64,000 bases of DNA from Lunularia cruciata. Lineage: Eukaryota; Streptophyta; Marchantiopsida; Lunulariales; Lunulariaceae. Position 1 is the stretch's first letter. Each line of letters begins with the position of its first letter. The notes below the pieces were generated by a model. It was not told where the DNA came from. It saw only the letters and a program-made list of their open reading frames with translations, and did not search any database. Where the stretch lies: the NCBI GenBank assembly GCA_948567375.1, contig OX419755.1, positions 25,436,517 to 25,500,516 of the forward strand. Reading direction: 5' to 3'. Both the position numbers and the translations under genes were made by a program. Shown piece by piece: positions 49,672 through 62,029 of this stretch.

Positions 49672-52520
49672 TCAATAGTGATTCAAACTCTTGGATAATG
49701 TTTTAAGCACTGTGAACTTTAAAACCTTGAATTCTATTGGTTGGTGATGGATATAATTAACCATATGCTTAGCAAGGATTTGGTTAAATTCATGCTCCTC
49801 AGGATGTTCAATGGTGAGCAAGAGTAAAGGAAGTTGCATTTGATCTTGAAAAGAGTGGTTAGATTTAAAAGATTTCAATTTGGAAATATAAAGATAAGAT
49901 AAATGCAAATATGGTGAGGAAATTTAGGTTCATGAATTCTATGAGATATAAGTATAGCAATAGAGAAGTGACCAATCTAATTGGAAGAAAGTATATAGAT
50001 TGAAAGATATCATGATAATGTGTATCATATGTTGTTTAGATACTTTTGTGTAACAAGTAGACGAGAAAAATTGAAATACATATCATGATAATGTGTATCA
50101 ATTGGTTTTTTAGATAGTTTTGTTTAACAAGTAGATGAGATTAAGCTTCTTGCAAGGAAGAACATATGACAAATAAAAATTGGAACAATTGGTGATATTG
50201 AAAGATAGAGGAAAAAGCAAGATATCAAGAAATTAAGTATCTTGATCCTAATTAAGAAGAAGAGAGAGAGGTTGTACTTGCTTGCATGAGTTATCATAGG
50301 TAAAATTTGTGATTAGAAAAAGAATACTATAATTCTTGTGGTTATGTTTACAATTATACAAAGGCTATATTTTATGGTATGATAAGCATATCCAATTTGA
50401 CCATCTAATTTGGAGTAGTAAGTTGTGAATATGGTGAATATAATGTCCAATTCTTGAATAATAGTCCATAAAACGTGTGTGTGCTAGGGATTGAAATTTA
50501 ATACAGATCCTTTAGGAATCAATGATAATAAAATAAATATCAAAAGAGAGATTTTTCAATTGAATTGCATCATTATGTTTGTAGAAGATCAAAATCCAAG
50601 AAAACAAGTAGAAAAGATAAAAGAGAAAAGATGGAACAAAATCAGAATGCATCAATGACTTCTAATAATTCAGTTGTTCTTAATAATTTTAGACAATAAT
50701 AGATGAGCATTGGCTTTGGTAAGGAGGAAGATAAGCTGGACAAGAACATGAATATACTAAAAATATCTGAAATGAGGACTGAAAAAGCTATTAAGACCCA
50801 TGAGATCTTAATCATGATTGAGAATGGAGAGAGTGAATCTAATACTTGCTTGCTTTGAGTTGTTATATGTATACTCTATGGTTAGAAGGAGTGCATCCTA
50901 ATTATGGTGGTAAATATCCATGAATACGTAGAGTATGGTTTCTAAGGTATGATTGGTGTGTTTAATCTGACTATTTATTTGGGGTTGTTAGTAATAGTTA
51001 TGGCTAATTTGGGATATAAAATCTTCAACATACTTTCCAAAACTTGCCAAGGAAATTTGGGATTGAAATCTATTATGATTACTCTTGAGGGACCATGATG
51101 ATTAAAGATAGAGTCAATGTAGGCTAATTCAGGTTTATTCATTATGTCAACTATAAGAGCTAAGGAGAATTGCTTAATAAATTTATCTATACACACAACA
51201 ATTAAAGTTTAATATTCAAATGTGACATGAAAGACATGATGAGATCTAAGGTTAATACTCCTAATGTGCAATATGTAGCAAAGATGAGCAGACTTAAAAT
51301 ACAAGGACTCATTCTCTTTTCAACTTACACACAAATGAACAAATGCATATACATATTTAGCTATATATGGCCACCACCAAGAACATTGAAGAAGATGAGC
51401 AATCTTATCTAATCAAATATAATGTAAGAAGTGTGCATCTTGTAAATAAGCAATATAAATGTAAAATAATGTGGAATATATGCCTGATTATTCTTATGTA
51501 AAAACCCTTTTTCTATAGAACATGAAGTATTCTCACAATACTTTACTCCAATGCAAGTTGAAACAAGTTAGAAGAAGGAATATTCTTGCAATTTTATTGG
51601 TTCTTTGATTTGTATTACTCCTTTTGTTTCACCACAATTCAATTAAAAAAATTACAAAATCTAGAATTTGATTGCAACTTTGTTGACAAGAACAACCATC
51701 TTGAACAATGTGAAAATTTTTAGGCTTTTATTCTAACTTCAAGGCATGTAATGGAATTTGATCCTCCCATGGATAATATTGGCTTTTGAGTGCTCCAAGT
51801 GAATTATTTGCACAAAATTTTGGTCATTTTTCATAAGAATAAGCCTACCCAACAAATAATACCACTAATCTTGGTAGCATACATAATGGCTTGTTGTTCA
51901 CAATCATAAGAAAGTTAATCTCTCTTGGCAACATTTAGCCTCCTTGAGCTGAGAGAAATTGGATTAAACCATTAAACCACTAAACCACTAAACCATTAAA
52001 CCACTCATGTTGTGGTATTTCTCCAACAACAAAGTTAGAAGCTTCATAATAAACTATAGAAGTAACTTGAATCATACAATTGTAAGATTGTTTATATTCA
52101 TACCATATCCTTGTATTTTTGAAAGCAAACCTTGATACTTTATTGAAATTTGACATCCTTATCTAAGATATTACTTGATGGTATTCTAACTTATGCATAA
52201 TAGTACTATGAGTCATTGATAAATGCTTGCCAATCCATTGAATGATTGAATATCATTAATATCTAAAAGAGTTGTCCCATCATGAAAGTTTTGATATTTT
52301 CATCTACTCTCTTAATCCTTATAGCAAAAATCTTTTGTGACATAATAAGATAACTTTCTCTTTCTCTAACTGCATTTTCATTTTTCACAAAAGAGAAATG
52401 AAAGTGATTTGATTTGCTTAAGTATTGTAACACTCTGCCAATATGAGCATGGTGATGCCTCTTTGTCCTCTTGAATATACAAATATCATCTCGATACAAC
52501 ATAATATATTTATTCAAAAA
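49672..52520 (-). pseudogene. Heavily decayed Ty3/gypsy pol
   Basis: Fragments appear in the correct order on the minus strand. RT active-site region at 52517-52263 (LYRDDICIFK, then HHAHIGRVLQYL). RNase-H-like text near 51960-51880. Integrase zinc finger remnant at about 51400-51260 (CSWWWPYIAKYVYAFVHLC). Integrase core at 51196-50975 (HHGPSRVIIIDFNPKF, then YPKLAITITNNP). A C-terminal piece lies at 49908-49672. It is more diverged than the chromoviruses and clearly older, and no LTRs were recognised. An 8-bp repeat (ATTAAACC/ACTAAACC) at 51963-52004 lies inside. Confidence 0.7.
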
Positions 52521-53842
52521 TCCATCAAGTAATCAATGCATTTTATCCATGCATAGCTATGTTGAATTAGCTAGAAGTGTAACTATCTTGCAATTCATTT
52601 ATTATTTCATATTTAACCTCCTGGATAAGAACTTATTGTTACACATTTCTTGTTAAAAAATACAATAAATGAACAATTTTATAGTGTTCTAGTTAATACA
52701 TGAAGTAGTAGGATAGTTTCACATAGGAAAAAATGCTTAGTTTAGGCCTCGTCTTTTACAAAGTTAGGATGCAAGATCCCAACATAATGAAACTCTTGGC
52801 AATTAGAATTTTATGAAACAAAGACATGCATCCTTATAGTCATGGCCAAAAGACATGGAGGTCATGTCGTTACCACGACCATACTAAACACTCATCCCAC
52901 CAAAGTGTAAGATATGAGTTTGCCCATATAGGGGTCAATAATTTCACAAAGACCCTTTGTACAAGTGGTAGTATGACAAAATTCTTTCAAAACAAAGTTC
53001 TGACTATTTCTATTGCCATGTCAAGTTCCCACAAAATGAAATTTTTATGTGTGCTACCAAATAGCTATTTCTCATGGAGAGTACATGTGTGCGATGTTTG
53101 ACTATGACCTTTTGCCAACTATTGTAATGGCCAAGGAATGACCGGTTGGCCAAAACTATAAAAGGTGACCCCACCTTGTGAAGAGTTACTTTTCACCTTT
53201 TCATTTTCTATTCTTCTCGGGCAAGACAACTCCTAAATATCCTCAAAGATTGCTATGATATACTTGAGTGCGGAATTGCAAGAATGTAAGGGAATGTGAG
53301 TAACAAGATTGAGACTACCGTCCAAAGGCTAAACAATGGTAGACCACGCAATGGTAGTCAAAAGCAACAAAAGCCAATTATGATTGCTTGCAAGCAACCA
53401 CACCTATCCAAGCAGGGATTGAATTGTAAGGTATTATTCTTAAGAAGCAAGGATTTGGAGTTCTTGCAATGGGATTGGAGCTTGATAGACATCTTCCTTC
53501 TAGAAGAACTTAGGAATAACACCTATAAAATTGGCAGATTTTTATGAGGCAATCTGGTCATGTGGATAGAGGATTATTGGCAACATCTTAGGAAAGAAAT
53601 GTGCACCATTTGGGTTGATATTTATTGATACTTCCCATGGTAGGCCAAGCAAGAACTTGAAAGCCAAGATAGAAATTTTTTTGTTGGAGGAAATTCCATG
53701 AATGGATACAAGATAGAGTATTTGAAAGATCCCATCCAAAAATCTGTAATGGAGTCAATGATAAAATTTTTCCAATCAAAACAAACTTATTTGTGAACTA
53801 TAACCAACCCATCTTTTTTGAAGTTCTACACAAAGAGAGACT
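52521..53842. other. No recognisable gene; possible LTR-type promoter
   Basis: CTATAAAAGG at about 53157 is a good TATA box followed by a pyrimidine-rich leader, as in plant LTRs. No matching second LTR was found. Open frames of 60-90 codons are unrecognised. Confidence 0.35.
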
Positions 53843-56800
53843 ATGAATTGGCAGTGGATGTTCCATGAACAAGTCAACAAGCTCTTGGAAGACATGGCCA
53901 AAGGAGTTACTAAAATTATAGGCCACTTCATTGTACATTTCTACATTGTAATGAACTTGTTGACAAACAAAGAGAAGGAGAAATTTCCAACCACTTCCAC
54001 CATCCAACATACTTTAGTGGACATCCCAACCTCCCCAAGGAAATCACCATTTAGCATGAGGTAGACAAGGAGTATTCTTGTACAAAGAAGTTTGTGCACA
54101 TCAATGAATCATACAATACAATGATTATTTATAAGAAGGTGCAAATTAAAAGACCCAAAACTCAAGTTTCTAAGAAGTAGAAACAAATCCAAGTAATTGA
54201 TGTATCATCAAGAGAAAGTGGCAGTAGGAGAGTGTCAATGGGTTTATCAAATCCCATAGTCAAGAGTAAAAGATGTGATATGGTCACAAAAGTGTAGGAC
54301 AATCTTGTCTTGGAATGTGTGTAGAAGTTCTTAGAATTGTCTAAGAGCAAAGTTCCTATAATTATCTTGTAGGTAGAGATCCCATAACAATTAACTTGAT
54401 TGTGGGACAAAGTTAACCCTTAGACACTTAACCTAGGAATCAGCTTGCATGTTTGTTCCCTTGTGAGCCCTTTAGCTTCCTTGGTTGTCACACTCCAATT
54501 AAGTAAGGAATTGCTATGGCAATGCCTATGATACTCTAAGATTTGAGACCAAAATGTAACAAAGAGAAAATGCTACGGGCAAAGGCCTGAGATAATCTAA
54601 GACCTAGACAAGAGTGCAATAAATGCAGCAAGGAGCATCAATTTTACACATAAGACACGTTTACAAATTAAAACAAGACTCAACACTTATTATATCAATA
54701 GAGAGAATGGATTTTCTTTATGGTATTTTCTGCTCAAAAAAACCAATAATGAGTTACAATTGAGTGTCTTGCAATCACAATTTGTATTTACTTCAGCCTT
54801 TGGACCCAACAATTATATTAGTCACTTGACAACTCACTAATACTTGACTCAATCCAAAATAGAGTTCTCTTTGAAGACAAAAGATGAGCTTTAGGTTTCA
54901 ACTACAAAAAAATGATGGTTACAATGCAGGATGGATCAATGGCTTAGTGGCTCAAGCTCCCTTCTATACTAGAGCTCTAAACCGTAAAAAGAATTTTCTA
55001 CCCTCTTAATGCTACTTCTATTATGGCTGAGATCTCCTTCTTGCATTACTAAAATGCCAATTGGTACCCATCTTGGTTCATCTTTATGGCTCATCTCTAA
55101 TAGATTACAATGTTGACATTGTTTTGAGTGCTATCTTGGCTTTAGTTATCTACCTAATTACTTTTCCTAACATATTGCTTATGGAGGGCTCTTCTTGTAG
55201 CCCATAGCAAAGTTCTCCCATACCTCCACTACTTTGCACATAGGTAGCTTTGCCCATACATCCCGCACAATTAGTTTATGCAATTGAACTTCTTCTTGCA
55301 TCTCTACACCATCCTAAAGAGAACAAATCCCTCACAAATTGTGCTCCTTTTCTACCATTGATAGGGAGAGACTAAAGAACCTGGTGGAATGACACCTCAA
55401 AAAATGACAAAGGACATTCTAATTCTCAAATGATGACCAACAATGGAAAAGATAACTCACAAAACAAGGATAAGGCAAGAAGTGACAACTCATTTTATCC
55501 CATTTGTTACTAGATGAAAATAACAAAGCAATTAAGGAACTAACAAACAATGAGGAAAATTGTCATCACCACTTGAAAAAGCATCTAAGGATAAAGGAAG
55601 ACTACTTTTGCAAGACTGCTTTTGCAAGAAGGAGATGAGCATACAAGAGCAACAAGCAAAATAATGTCAGCCCATATTGAGATGGATAGTGACTCTAATA
55701 ATGCACCACTAGCTCAACATCCCACACAAGAGGACCAAAAAAGAACAACAAATACAATGGAGGACATATTTGTTGGACATTTGATGTTTTCTAAAGTATG
55801 ATAGTAATTCACTTGTATGGTTGATGTTGATATATTTTGTAATCTTGATAACATCAATGATGGAGGTGTTGGAGAATATCTTGCCTTTCTACAAAGAGCT
55901 GGATTCCATTACTAATGAGCTAATGATGCTTGTAAATTATCTCCATAACAATTCATGTGCAACTACAAAGGACAAAGCTGAATTCCTACCAAACTCAATG
56001 AAGTCAAAGATTGACTTACAAAGGCGATCAAATCCTTACAAGAAAAGGATTGATTATTGGAGGAGTTCAAGAAGGAGGAACTAGCATTATGGGAATAACA
56101 CAAAGTTATCTTATGATGCATACAAATGGAAGTTGATGTAGTACAAAACAAAGTTGCAAAGCAACAAGCCCAAGAAAAAGAATAAATCAAGGCAAGAGAC
56201 AAAGAGGTGATAACAATTAAAGCAAAATTGGAGGCTGCCAACTCTAAGGCAATTTTGGTAGGAGCAAGAACTTGGAGCAGATTACAGACCTTTGTATTCA
56301 AGAACTCACGATGAGCCTGAAATGCTTATAAGATAAAGAAGAGGAAATCAAGACAAAGGTACAAGAGGACATGAAGGTAGAACTCCAACAAGAATAAGAC
56401 AACTAGAAGAACAAGCATATTGGCCTAATCACAACCATAGAACACACTATGATGCAAATTTTGAGCTAGTTGGAACAAATTGCCAAGAAGACAATGCAAA
56501 GAAAAAAGATAAAGGATTTCAAGATGCAAATTGAGGCTCTCAAGAGGAAGGTCTATACAAACAACCAATTGATGGCCTTATCCTTGAAGTTGCAAGGTCA
56601 TACAAACTTAAATGGGCTTTGCAAATGAGTTTGCTAATTATAGGAAGGAGCTTGTAGAGCTCATTTAAATCTGCAAAGGCATGTGTAGTTTGTCATAGGT
56701 ACCACCAGATCATCTTGTAGATGAGTGACAATCCCAATGGTGTCATATGAAACAAGCCATGAAATTTTTTGTAAAGAACAACTTAGGCTCATCTTGTAGT

Positions 56801-57189
56801 TTGTTTACATCTTGTAGTCATAGCCAAGACACTATATAAATATTTTGTAGAACATAGTTAGGATACAATCCTACATGGACACCAACTTGACACAATAGTG
56901 ATGAGACAAGAAGGTGAGGTGGCTCTTTCACATGGACTATGCGTACTTAAGGACTAGATAGATTAGGATAAGACTAAGATAAGTTTAGTGAGGACTATAT
57001 GTAATTAAAAGATCTCCATCACTTTGTAGTTTCTTGATCTCTTTGGTGGCTAAGTAGGAATGTATGCAGGGTTGAGATTTGATGTTTAATATGTTCATTA
57101 AATGCATATTTTCATTGCAATAAATGGGACTTAAATCTTCAATATTATCAAGTTGGTGTATGTATCTATGTCCAATCTTTATATGAATG
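53843..57189 (+). pseudogene. Decayed repeat proteins, coiled-coil type
   Basis: Pieces at 53843-54064 (WMFHEQVNKLLEDMAKGV, then FIVHFYIVMNLL) and 55821-56084 with Lys/Gln/Glu-rich text to about 56600, full of stops. The layout resembles the other coiled-coil repeats in the window. Nothing else is recognised up to 57189. Confidence 0.3.
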
Positions 57190-57787
57190 TGTAATAATTT
57201 GAGGATAGGAAAACCCTCAAGAGAAACACAAGAGAAGGAACACAAAGCTTCACACTCAATACTCCAATGCTCCAAAGGAGCACATTGTCTTTATTATATA
57301 GCAAAGAGGATTCCTTCAAGGAAGCTCTACCCTTGGATCATATACATGGATTGGTGACATGTTAGCAAGCTCCACCTATAGATTAGTTGCATGGATGGAT
57401 GACATGTTGGTTCTTTTCCTATCTGGTTGGTCAAAGAAATTTGACCAAAGAGAATATTTAGGGAATCTTCTTGTAGGGAGCTCAAAATTGCATAGATGAG
57501 GTACTATTGGAAAGCTCTCAATGATAAAAATAGTGAAGGGAGATGGAAAATTCTTTTTCTCCAAGGGGTGGAGATTCCGTTCATTTTCAAGGTCTAATTC
57601 CTTCATTTAGGCCTTTGAAATTGGCTATGAAGTTTTTAGGGTATTTTTGACTCTTGCACTATTAGTAGAAGTAATCTTTTGGTGACACCTCTATCTTATC
57701 TACTTAGTTCATCATAGTAACATCCTTCTAGATGTTAATAAACCCAATTTTCACCTCTAGATAATATATCAAGCCAATGGTATTATA
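57190..57787 (-). repeat. Solo LTR of the chromovirus family
   Basis: 598 bp, minus orientation. It shares the family landmarks (AGGAGCAC.TTGTCTTTATTATATAG, GGTTGGTCAAA..TTTGACCAAAG and the AGTAGAAGTAATCTTTTGGTG block) with no internal sequence attached. Ends are TGTAATAA / ..GGTATTATA. Flanks GAATG (57185-57189) and GAATA (57788-57792) are a near-perfect target duplication, as left by LTR-LTR recombination. Confidence 0.85.
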
Positions 57788-58930
57788 GAATATCTACATA
57801 CTTCACTTAGTTACAAGGAATCTTGGCATAGTGGCATAAGCATTGGAGTGAAGGACTCATTTGTGAGGAACTCAAGGGTGGACCTCTAGTTACTCTACAT
57901 AAGTCAAGAATATCATAATTGAGTTTTATAGGCCTAGGTATTGTTAAGTACCATGCATTGTGAGACTAAGCAATATGATCCATTTTAGTCTCTTGTAAAG
58001 TAGTGCTTTTGGGAAGGGTGACCATTATGTTATAGTTGTAGATGTTATGGAGATAGGACCATTAGGAGATTTGACTCCATTTTAGTTTTTGTTAAGTGTG
58101 GAGTCTAATTAATTACAGGAATACTATACAGGACAAATATCTTTCAAGATGGGAAGAGTAAGTATGGGATAGATCTTCTATAGGAAAATAAAAGAATCAG
58201 TAAATTGCAGATCTTCTATGGGAATGTAGAAGTGTAAGTACAAGATAGGTCTTCAAATCATTGGATTCCATTTGTGGGAGTAAATAGAAAGACAACTCAT
58301 GTTAGGATCTATATCTTTGGGGATAAAAATGAAAATGAGGTATGATTTATCTCATTGGAAGAATCTTCTCAAGGGCTTTCCATAAACACCAAGATCATGA
58401 GAATAGAGCTCTAGAAATTTTTTTATGATCAATTGAAGTTTAAGATAAATGTGTCTTATGGGAGCTACAAGTTATGGGACTGCGAGAATGGCTCTAGGAC
58501 CTACGGGTATGGCTATGAGAATAATAGGCATGGCTACTATGGACATGGCTTTGGGACCTATGGGAAGGCTACTTGCATGGCTTCACACTTGTGGAACTAA
58601 GTGAGGTGAAGTTATTGTGTTGTGGTTTGCATAACTAGTGAAAAAGAATTTCATATCGTTTATCTCTACATGATTGGAGTAGATTGTAGGATGGATCCCA
58701 AGGTTGAGCTATTGCCATGTGAAAAATCTATACATATATACAATTGGCCATGTGGATTATGATCTTGTTCTCTTTGAGGGCTCTTATGTATATAGGTGGT
58801 GGAGAATTGATAGAAGGGGGTGTGTTTTAGTTTGAAGAATCTCAAGTGGGAGGAGGACATGGGGAGTGAGAGTTGTAGAAGAGCATAGGTGCTAGAGTAT
58901 CAAAGAAAACACTTGAGTAGGAGAAGTCAC
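57788..58930. other. No recognisable gene
   Basis: AT-rich, with a short GGCTATGGGA-like repetition at about 58490-58580. No open frame of note. Confidence 0.45.
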
Positions 58931-59140
58931 ATGCTCACAATCTGCCATTCCCAAATCCTTTTCTCATTAGGCTTTAGATTCTACACGGTCATGAAATTTA
59001 GGGTTGGATGGTAGCACAATTTGGGGCTGCATTCATGGAATTGGTGATGTGAAGCCATGATCCAATTGTTCTTCTTGTGCTTACTTATGAAAATTTTTGG
59101 AACTTGACAATCTATGTGCTCTTATACATGGAGAAAGACT
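58931..59140 (+). pseudogene. Leader-ORF fragment of the chromovirus family
   Basis: Reads LPFPNPFLI, then VAQFGAAFMELVM, then PIVLLVLTYENFWNLTIYVLLY, matching the first module at 25788-26018, with stops. No flanking LTR or Gag of this copy was recognised. 59141-60596 holds no recognisable gene. Confidence 0.6.
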
Positions 59141-60596
59141 TAATCTTGCTTAATGACTTCAAGTTGGAGTTGTGTGGTCCATTCAACAAAAAGAGAAATA
59201 ATTAAATGATAAAAATGTGAGTGATGGGGTCCCAAGAGGAAAAGTCTAGAGTTTTCAACCATTGAAGAGAACATGGGAGGGAATTCAAGAAGACAAGATG
59301 ACAGATGGAAAGAGGAGCTAATAGTCTATAATTTGGAGATAGAAAATAAGTGATTTGAGCAAATTCTCAAGGGGATATTATTGCTTGAATCAAGGGGGAA
59401 GAATTTATACTCAAGTACACAAGCTGGACAATTTGGAAAGCTTCATGACACATTTTTGTGATCTGTTAGTTGGGTTGGAGGGTAGACAAAGTGTTTATAA
59501 CATTGAATGCAAAAATGTATAGTTTTGGATCAATTTCAAATTAGATTTGGTTGATTGAATTGGAGCTTTGGAAAATAAGGTGTTGGAGATTGAGATTATG
59601 ATAAGGTTTGGAGTTTTGGTCACTCCTCAAGTTTTTTTTTGAATTATCTTATGAAATTTCTAACATTATTGGTGGTTAGGTCTTGCATCTTTCTGAAAAT
59701 AATTCATTTGAATTCTTTAAATAAGGAATTTAAGGTCTTGGATCAAGCATACTTGGATTTGTAGAGCTCACAAGTTAGTCCAACTCAAGAATTGATCTAG
59801 ACCTTAAATTTGGAGTTGGATTAAACTATCAAACTTTGTAATGGTTTAGACAAGGGCACAACCAACTAACATGGAAAATTTATTTGGCTTTGGGTCCATG
59901 GGGAGTGAGTGTTAATACAATAAGTCTTTTGAAAATACTATCATAAGCTTGGCAAAGAATTTCTATTTTCAATCATGATTGAATGTTAATTCTCCCATTT
60001 TTGTGACTATGATTGAAGATTTTAGGTTGCTAGAGATTTACTAGGGATTATGTGTACCTCTGATCTAGAAATTTGGAGAAATTTGCCAAGAACCAAGAGC
60101 AAACCCTCAATTAGGAATTTTGAAATTAGGTGTAAACCAAAAAAAAACTTGCCAAGTTTGAGATCTTGTTAGGGAGATATAGTAATGAGATTATGGCTTG
60201 CTTCATACCATTGGAAAGCTTTTCTCACATGATTTTCATTGAGTATAGATCATGTGAACCAAAGCAACACAAAAAAGATTATTCTTATTTGAGTTACACA
60301 AAGTTTTCTCTAAAAAAAGGCATAAAAAAGAGTACAAATTGGATTGAAAATTGGATTATAGATTAAAATCAGCTTTAGGATAGGGCAAGAGGCTTTTAAA
60401 TTGATTTTTGCCAACTATATGGAGAGTTACTATTTAATTCTTGTGGTTGGATCCTCTTTGTGCTTGCATGCTTGTTCGTATGTCTAGTTGGCTTGGATTG
60501 ATGTGCAAGCATTGCATTTAGGTACATTACTTCTAATAGTGTTTTGTATTTCTCTTTGGTTATGCTAAAAGTGATGACTAGCAAACCAAGAGTGTG

Positions 60597-61143
60597 TGTT
60601 ATGATGACAAGTTAGGTTGCATGTTACTCCTTTACATGGTAGAAGAAATACTAGAAGCAAGAGTGGAAAGTTTTGATGGTTTGGTAACACATGTGCTTAG
60701 ACTAGTAGTGATAAATTTATATACAACCTCTGATCCATAAGCTCTACAACTAGGCACCTTATTTATTCCTAAAGAGTGAAAGGCAAAGTATGATAATATG
60801 TATCAATTGGTACTAGATAATCTAAGTTGTAGATATGGGATCAATCTGCACCACATGTTCCTACAAGTAGATAAGGATCTCTAAGTGCAAGAGTATAAAT
60901 ATGTGTAGAGTTTGCAATCAAAAGTGACTTTCAAAAATTCTTGATTGAAAATTCAAGAGTAAAAGCAATCTTGTGTAGTTGTGGATGTAGGTAGACATTG
61001 GCCAAACCATAGGAAATTTAGCATGATTTCTACGCATGCTTTTCTAGGCCAAATTGATGTAATGATTTTTATCCCATCACATAGCCAAAATTGGATTCCT
61101 ATTGCTCTCTCAAATTCCTAATTGCAAATTTTTTCTCTTAACA
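60597..61143 (+). repeat. Probable 5' LTR of the copia element
   Basis: Begins TGTTATGATG and ends CTTAACA (inverted TGTTA/TAACA ends, typical of plant copia LTRs), two bases before the primer site. The left boundary is inferred only from the terminal motif. Confidence 0.6.
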
Positions 61144-61145
61144 AG

Positions 61146-61157
61146 TGGTATCAAAGC
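61146..61157 (+). other. Primer binding site, copia element
   Basis: TGGTATCAAAGC matches the initiator-methionine tRNA primer site with one change. Confidence 0.85.
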
Positions 61158-61181
61158 ATTGGTCTTTGGAGAGAAAACATA

Positions 61182-61960
61182 ATGATGACAAAAGATGGGA
61201 AGGTAAACAAAATAAACAAATTAAATGGTAAGGATTTTGGATTTTGGAAGAAGCAAATTGAGGAATCTTTGTATCAAAAGAAGCTACACATACCTCTTGA
61301 GGTAGAAAAGCCATACAAGATGGAAGAGGCTGAGTATGAGCTTCTTGATTGACAAGCCTTGAGTGTGGTTAGATTGACAGTGTCAAGAAATATTACATAT
61401 AACATTGTCCACAAGAAGACCACTCATAGGTTGATTAAGGCACTGTCAAATATGTATGAGAAACCTTCAACTTCAAACAAGGTATTCTTGATTTGCTAGT
61501 TGGTAACACAAGGATGAAAGAAGAAGCATCTGTTCAAGATGATATGAATGATTTCAACTAAATCATTTCAAGACTAGAAGTTGTGAAGATCAACTTTGAT
61601 CATGAACTTCAGGCATTGCTACTATTATTGTTATTACTTGAAAATTGGGGAGCAATTGATACAATAATGAGTAGTTCCTCAAGATCAAGTGCTCTTAAGT
61701 TTGAGGGTATACAAGATTTGATTCTCAATGAAGACATTCACAAACAAAATTCTTAAGAATTATCAAATGTGGTGTTATTTCTTGAGAGTAGAAGCAAAAG
61801 ACCACAACAAGATCAAAGTCAGAGAAATGGTAGATCAACTTCAAGATAGAGAAGTGAGTCAATAGGCCACAAGGAAGTAATCAAAGAAATTACATGCTAG
61901 AATTGCAACAAGCTTGGTCACTTTAGGAATCTGTGTAAAACTCCAAAGGAGGAGGAGAAC
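61182..61960 (+). pseudogene. Copia Gag
   Basis: Starts MMTKDGKVNKINKLNGKDFG, the usual N-terminus with KLNG..F..WK, open to 61352. It continues after a stop as ALSVVRLTVSRN and ALSNMYEKPS, then shifts frame. A CCHC knuckle C-x2-C-x4-H-x4-C lies at 61895-61936, with a stop as its second residue. Confidence 0.85.
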
Positions 61961-62029
61961 TCAATGAACATAGCAACAAAACAAGAAGATGCTCTTGTTT
62001 ACTATGTATAGATTGTCCCATGGAATCTT

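Noticed and set aside
51963-52004. Telomere-like or CRISPR-like array (ATTAAACC units)
   Set aside because: Only five 8-bp units, no CCCTAAA motif, no spacers; a simple microsatellite.
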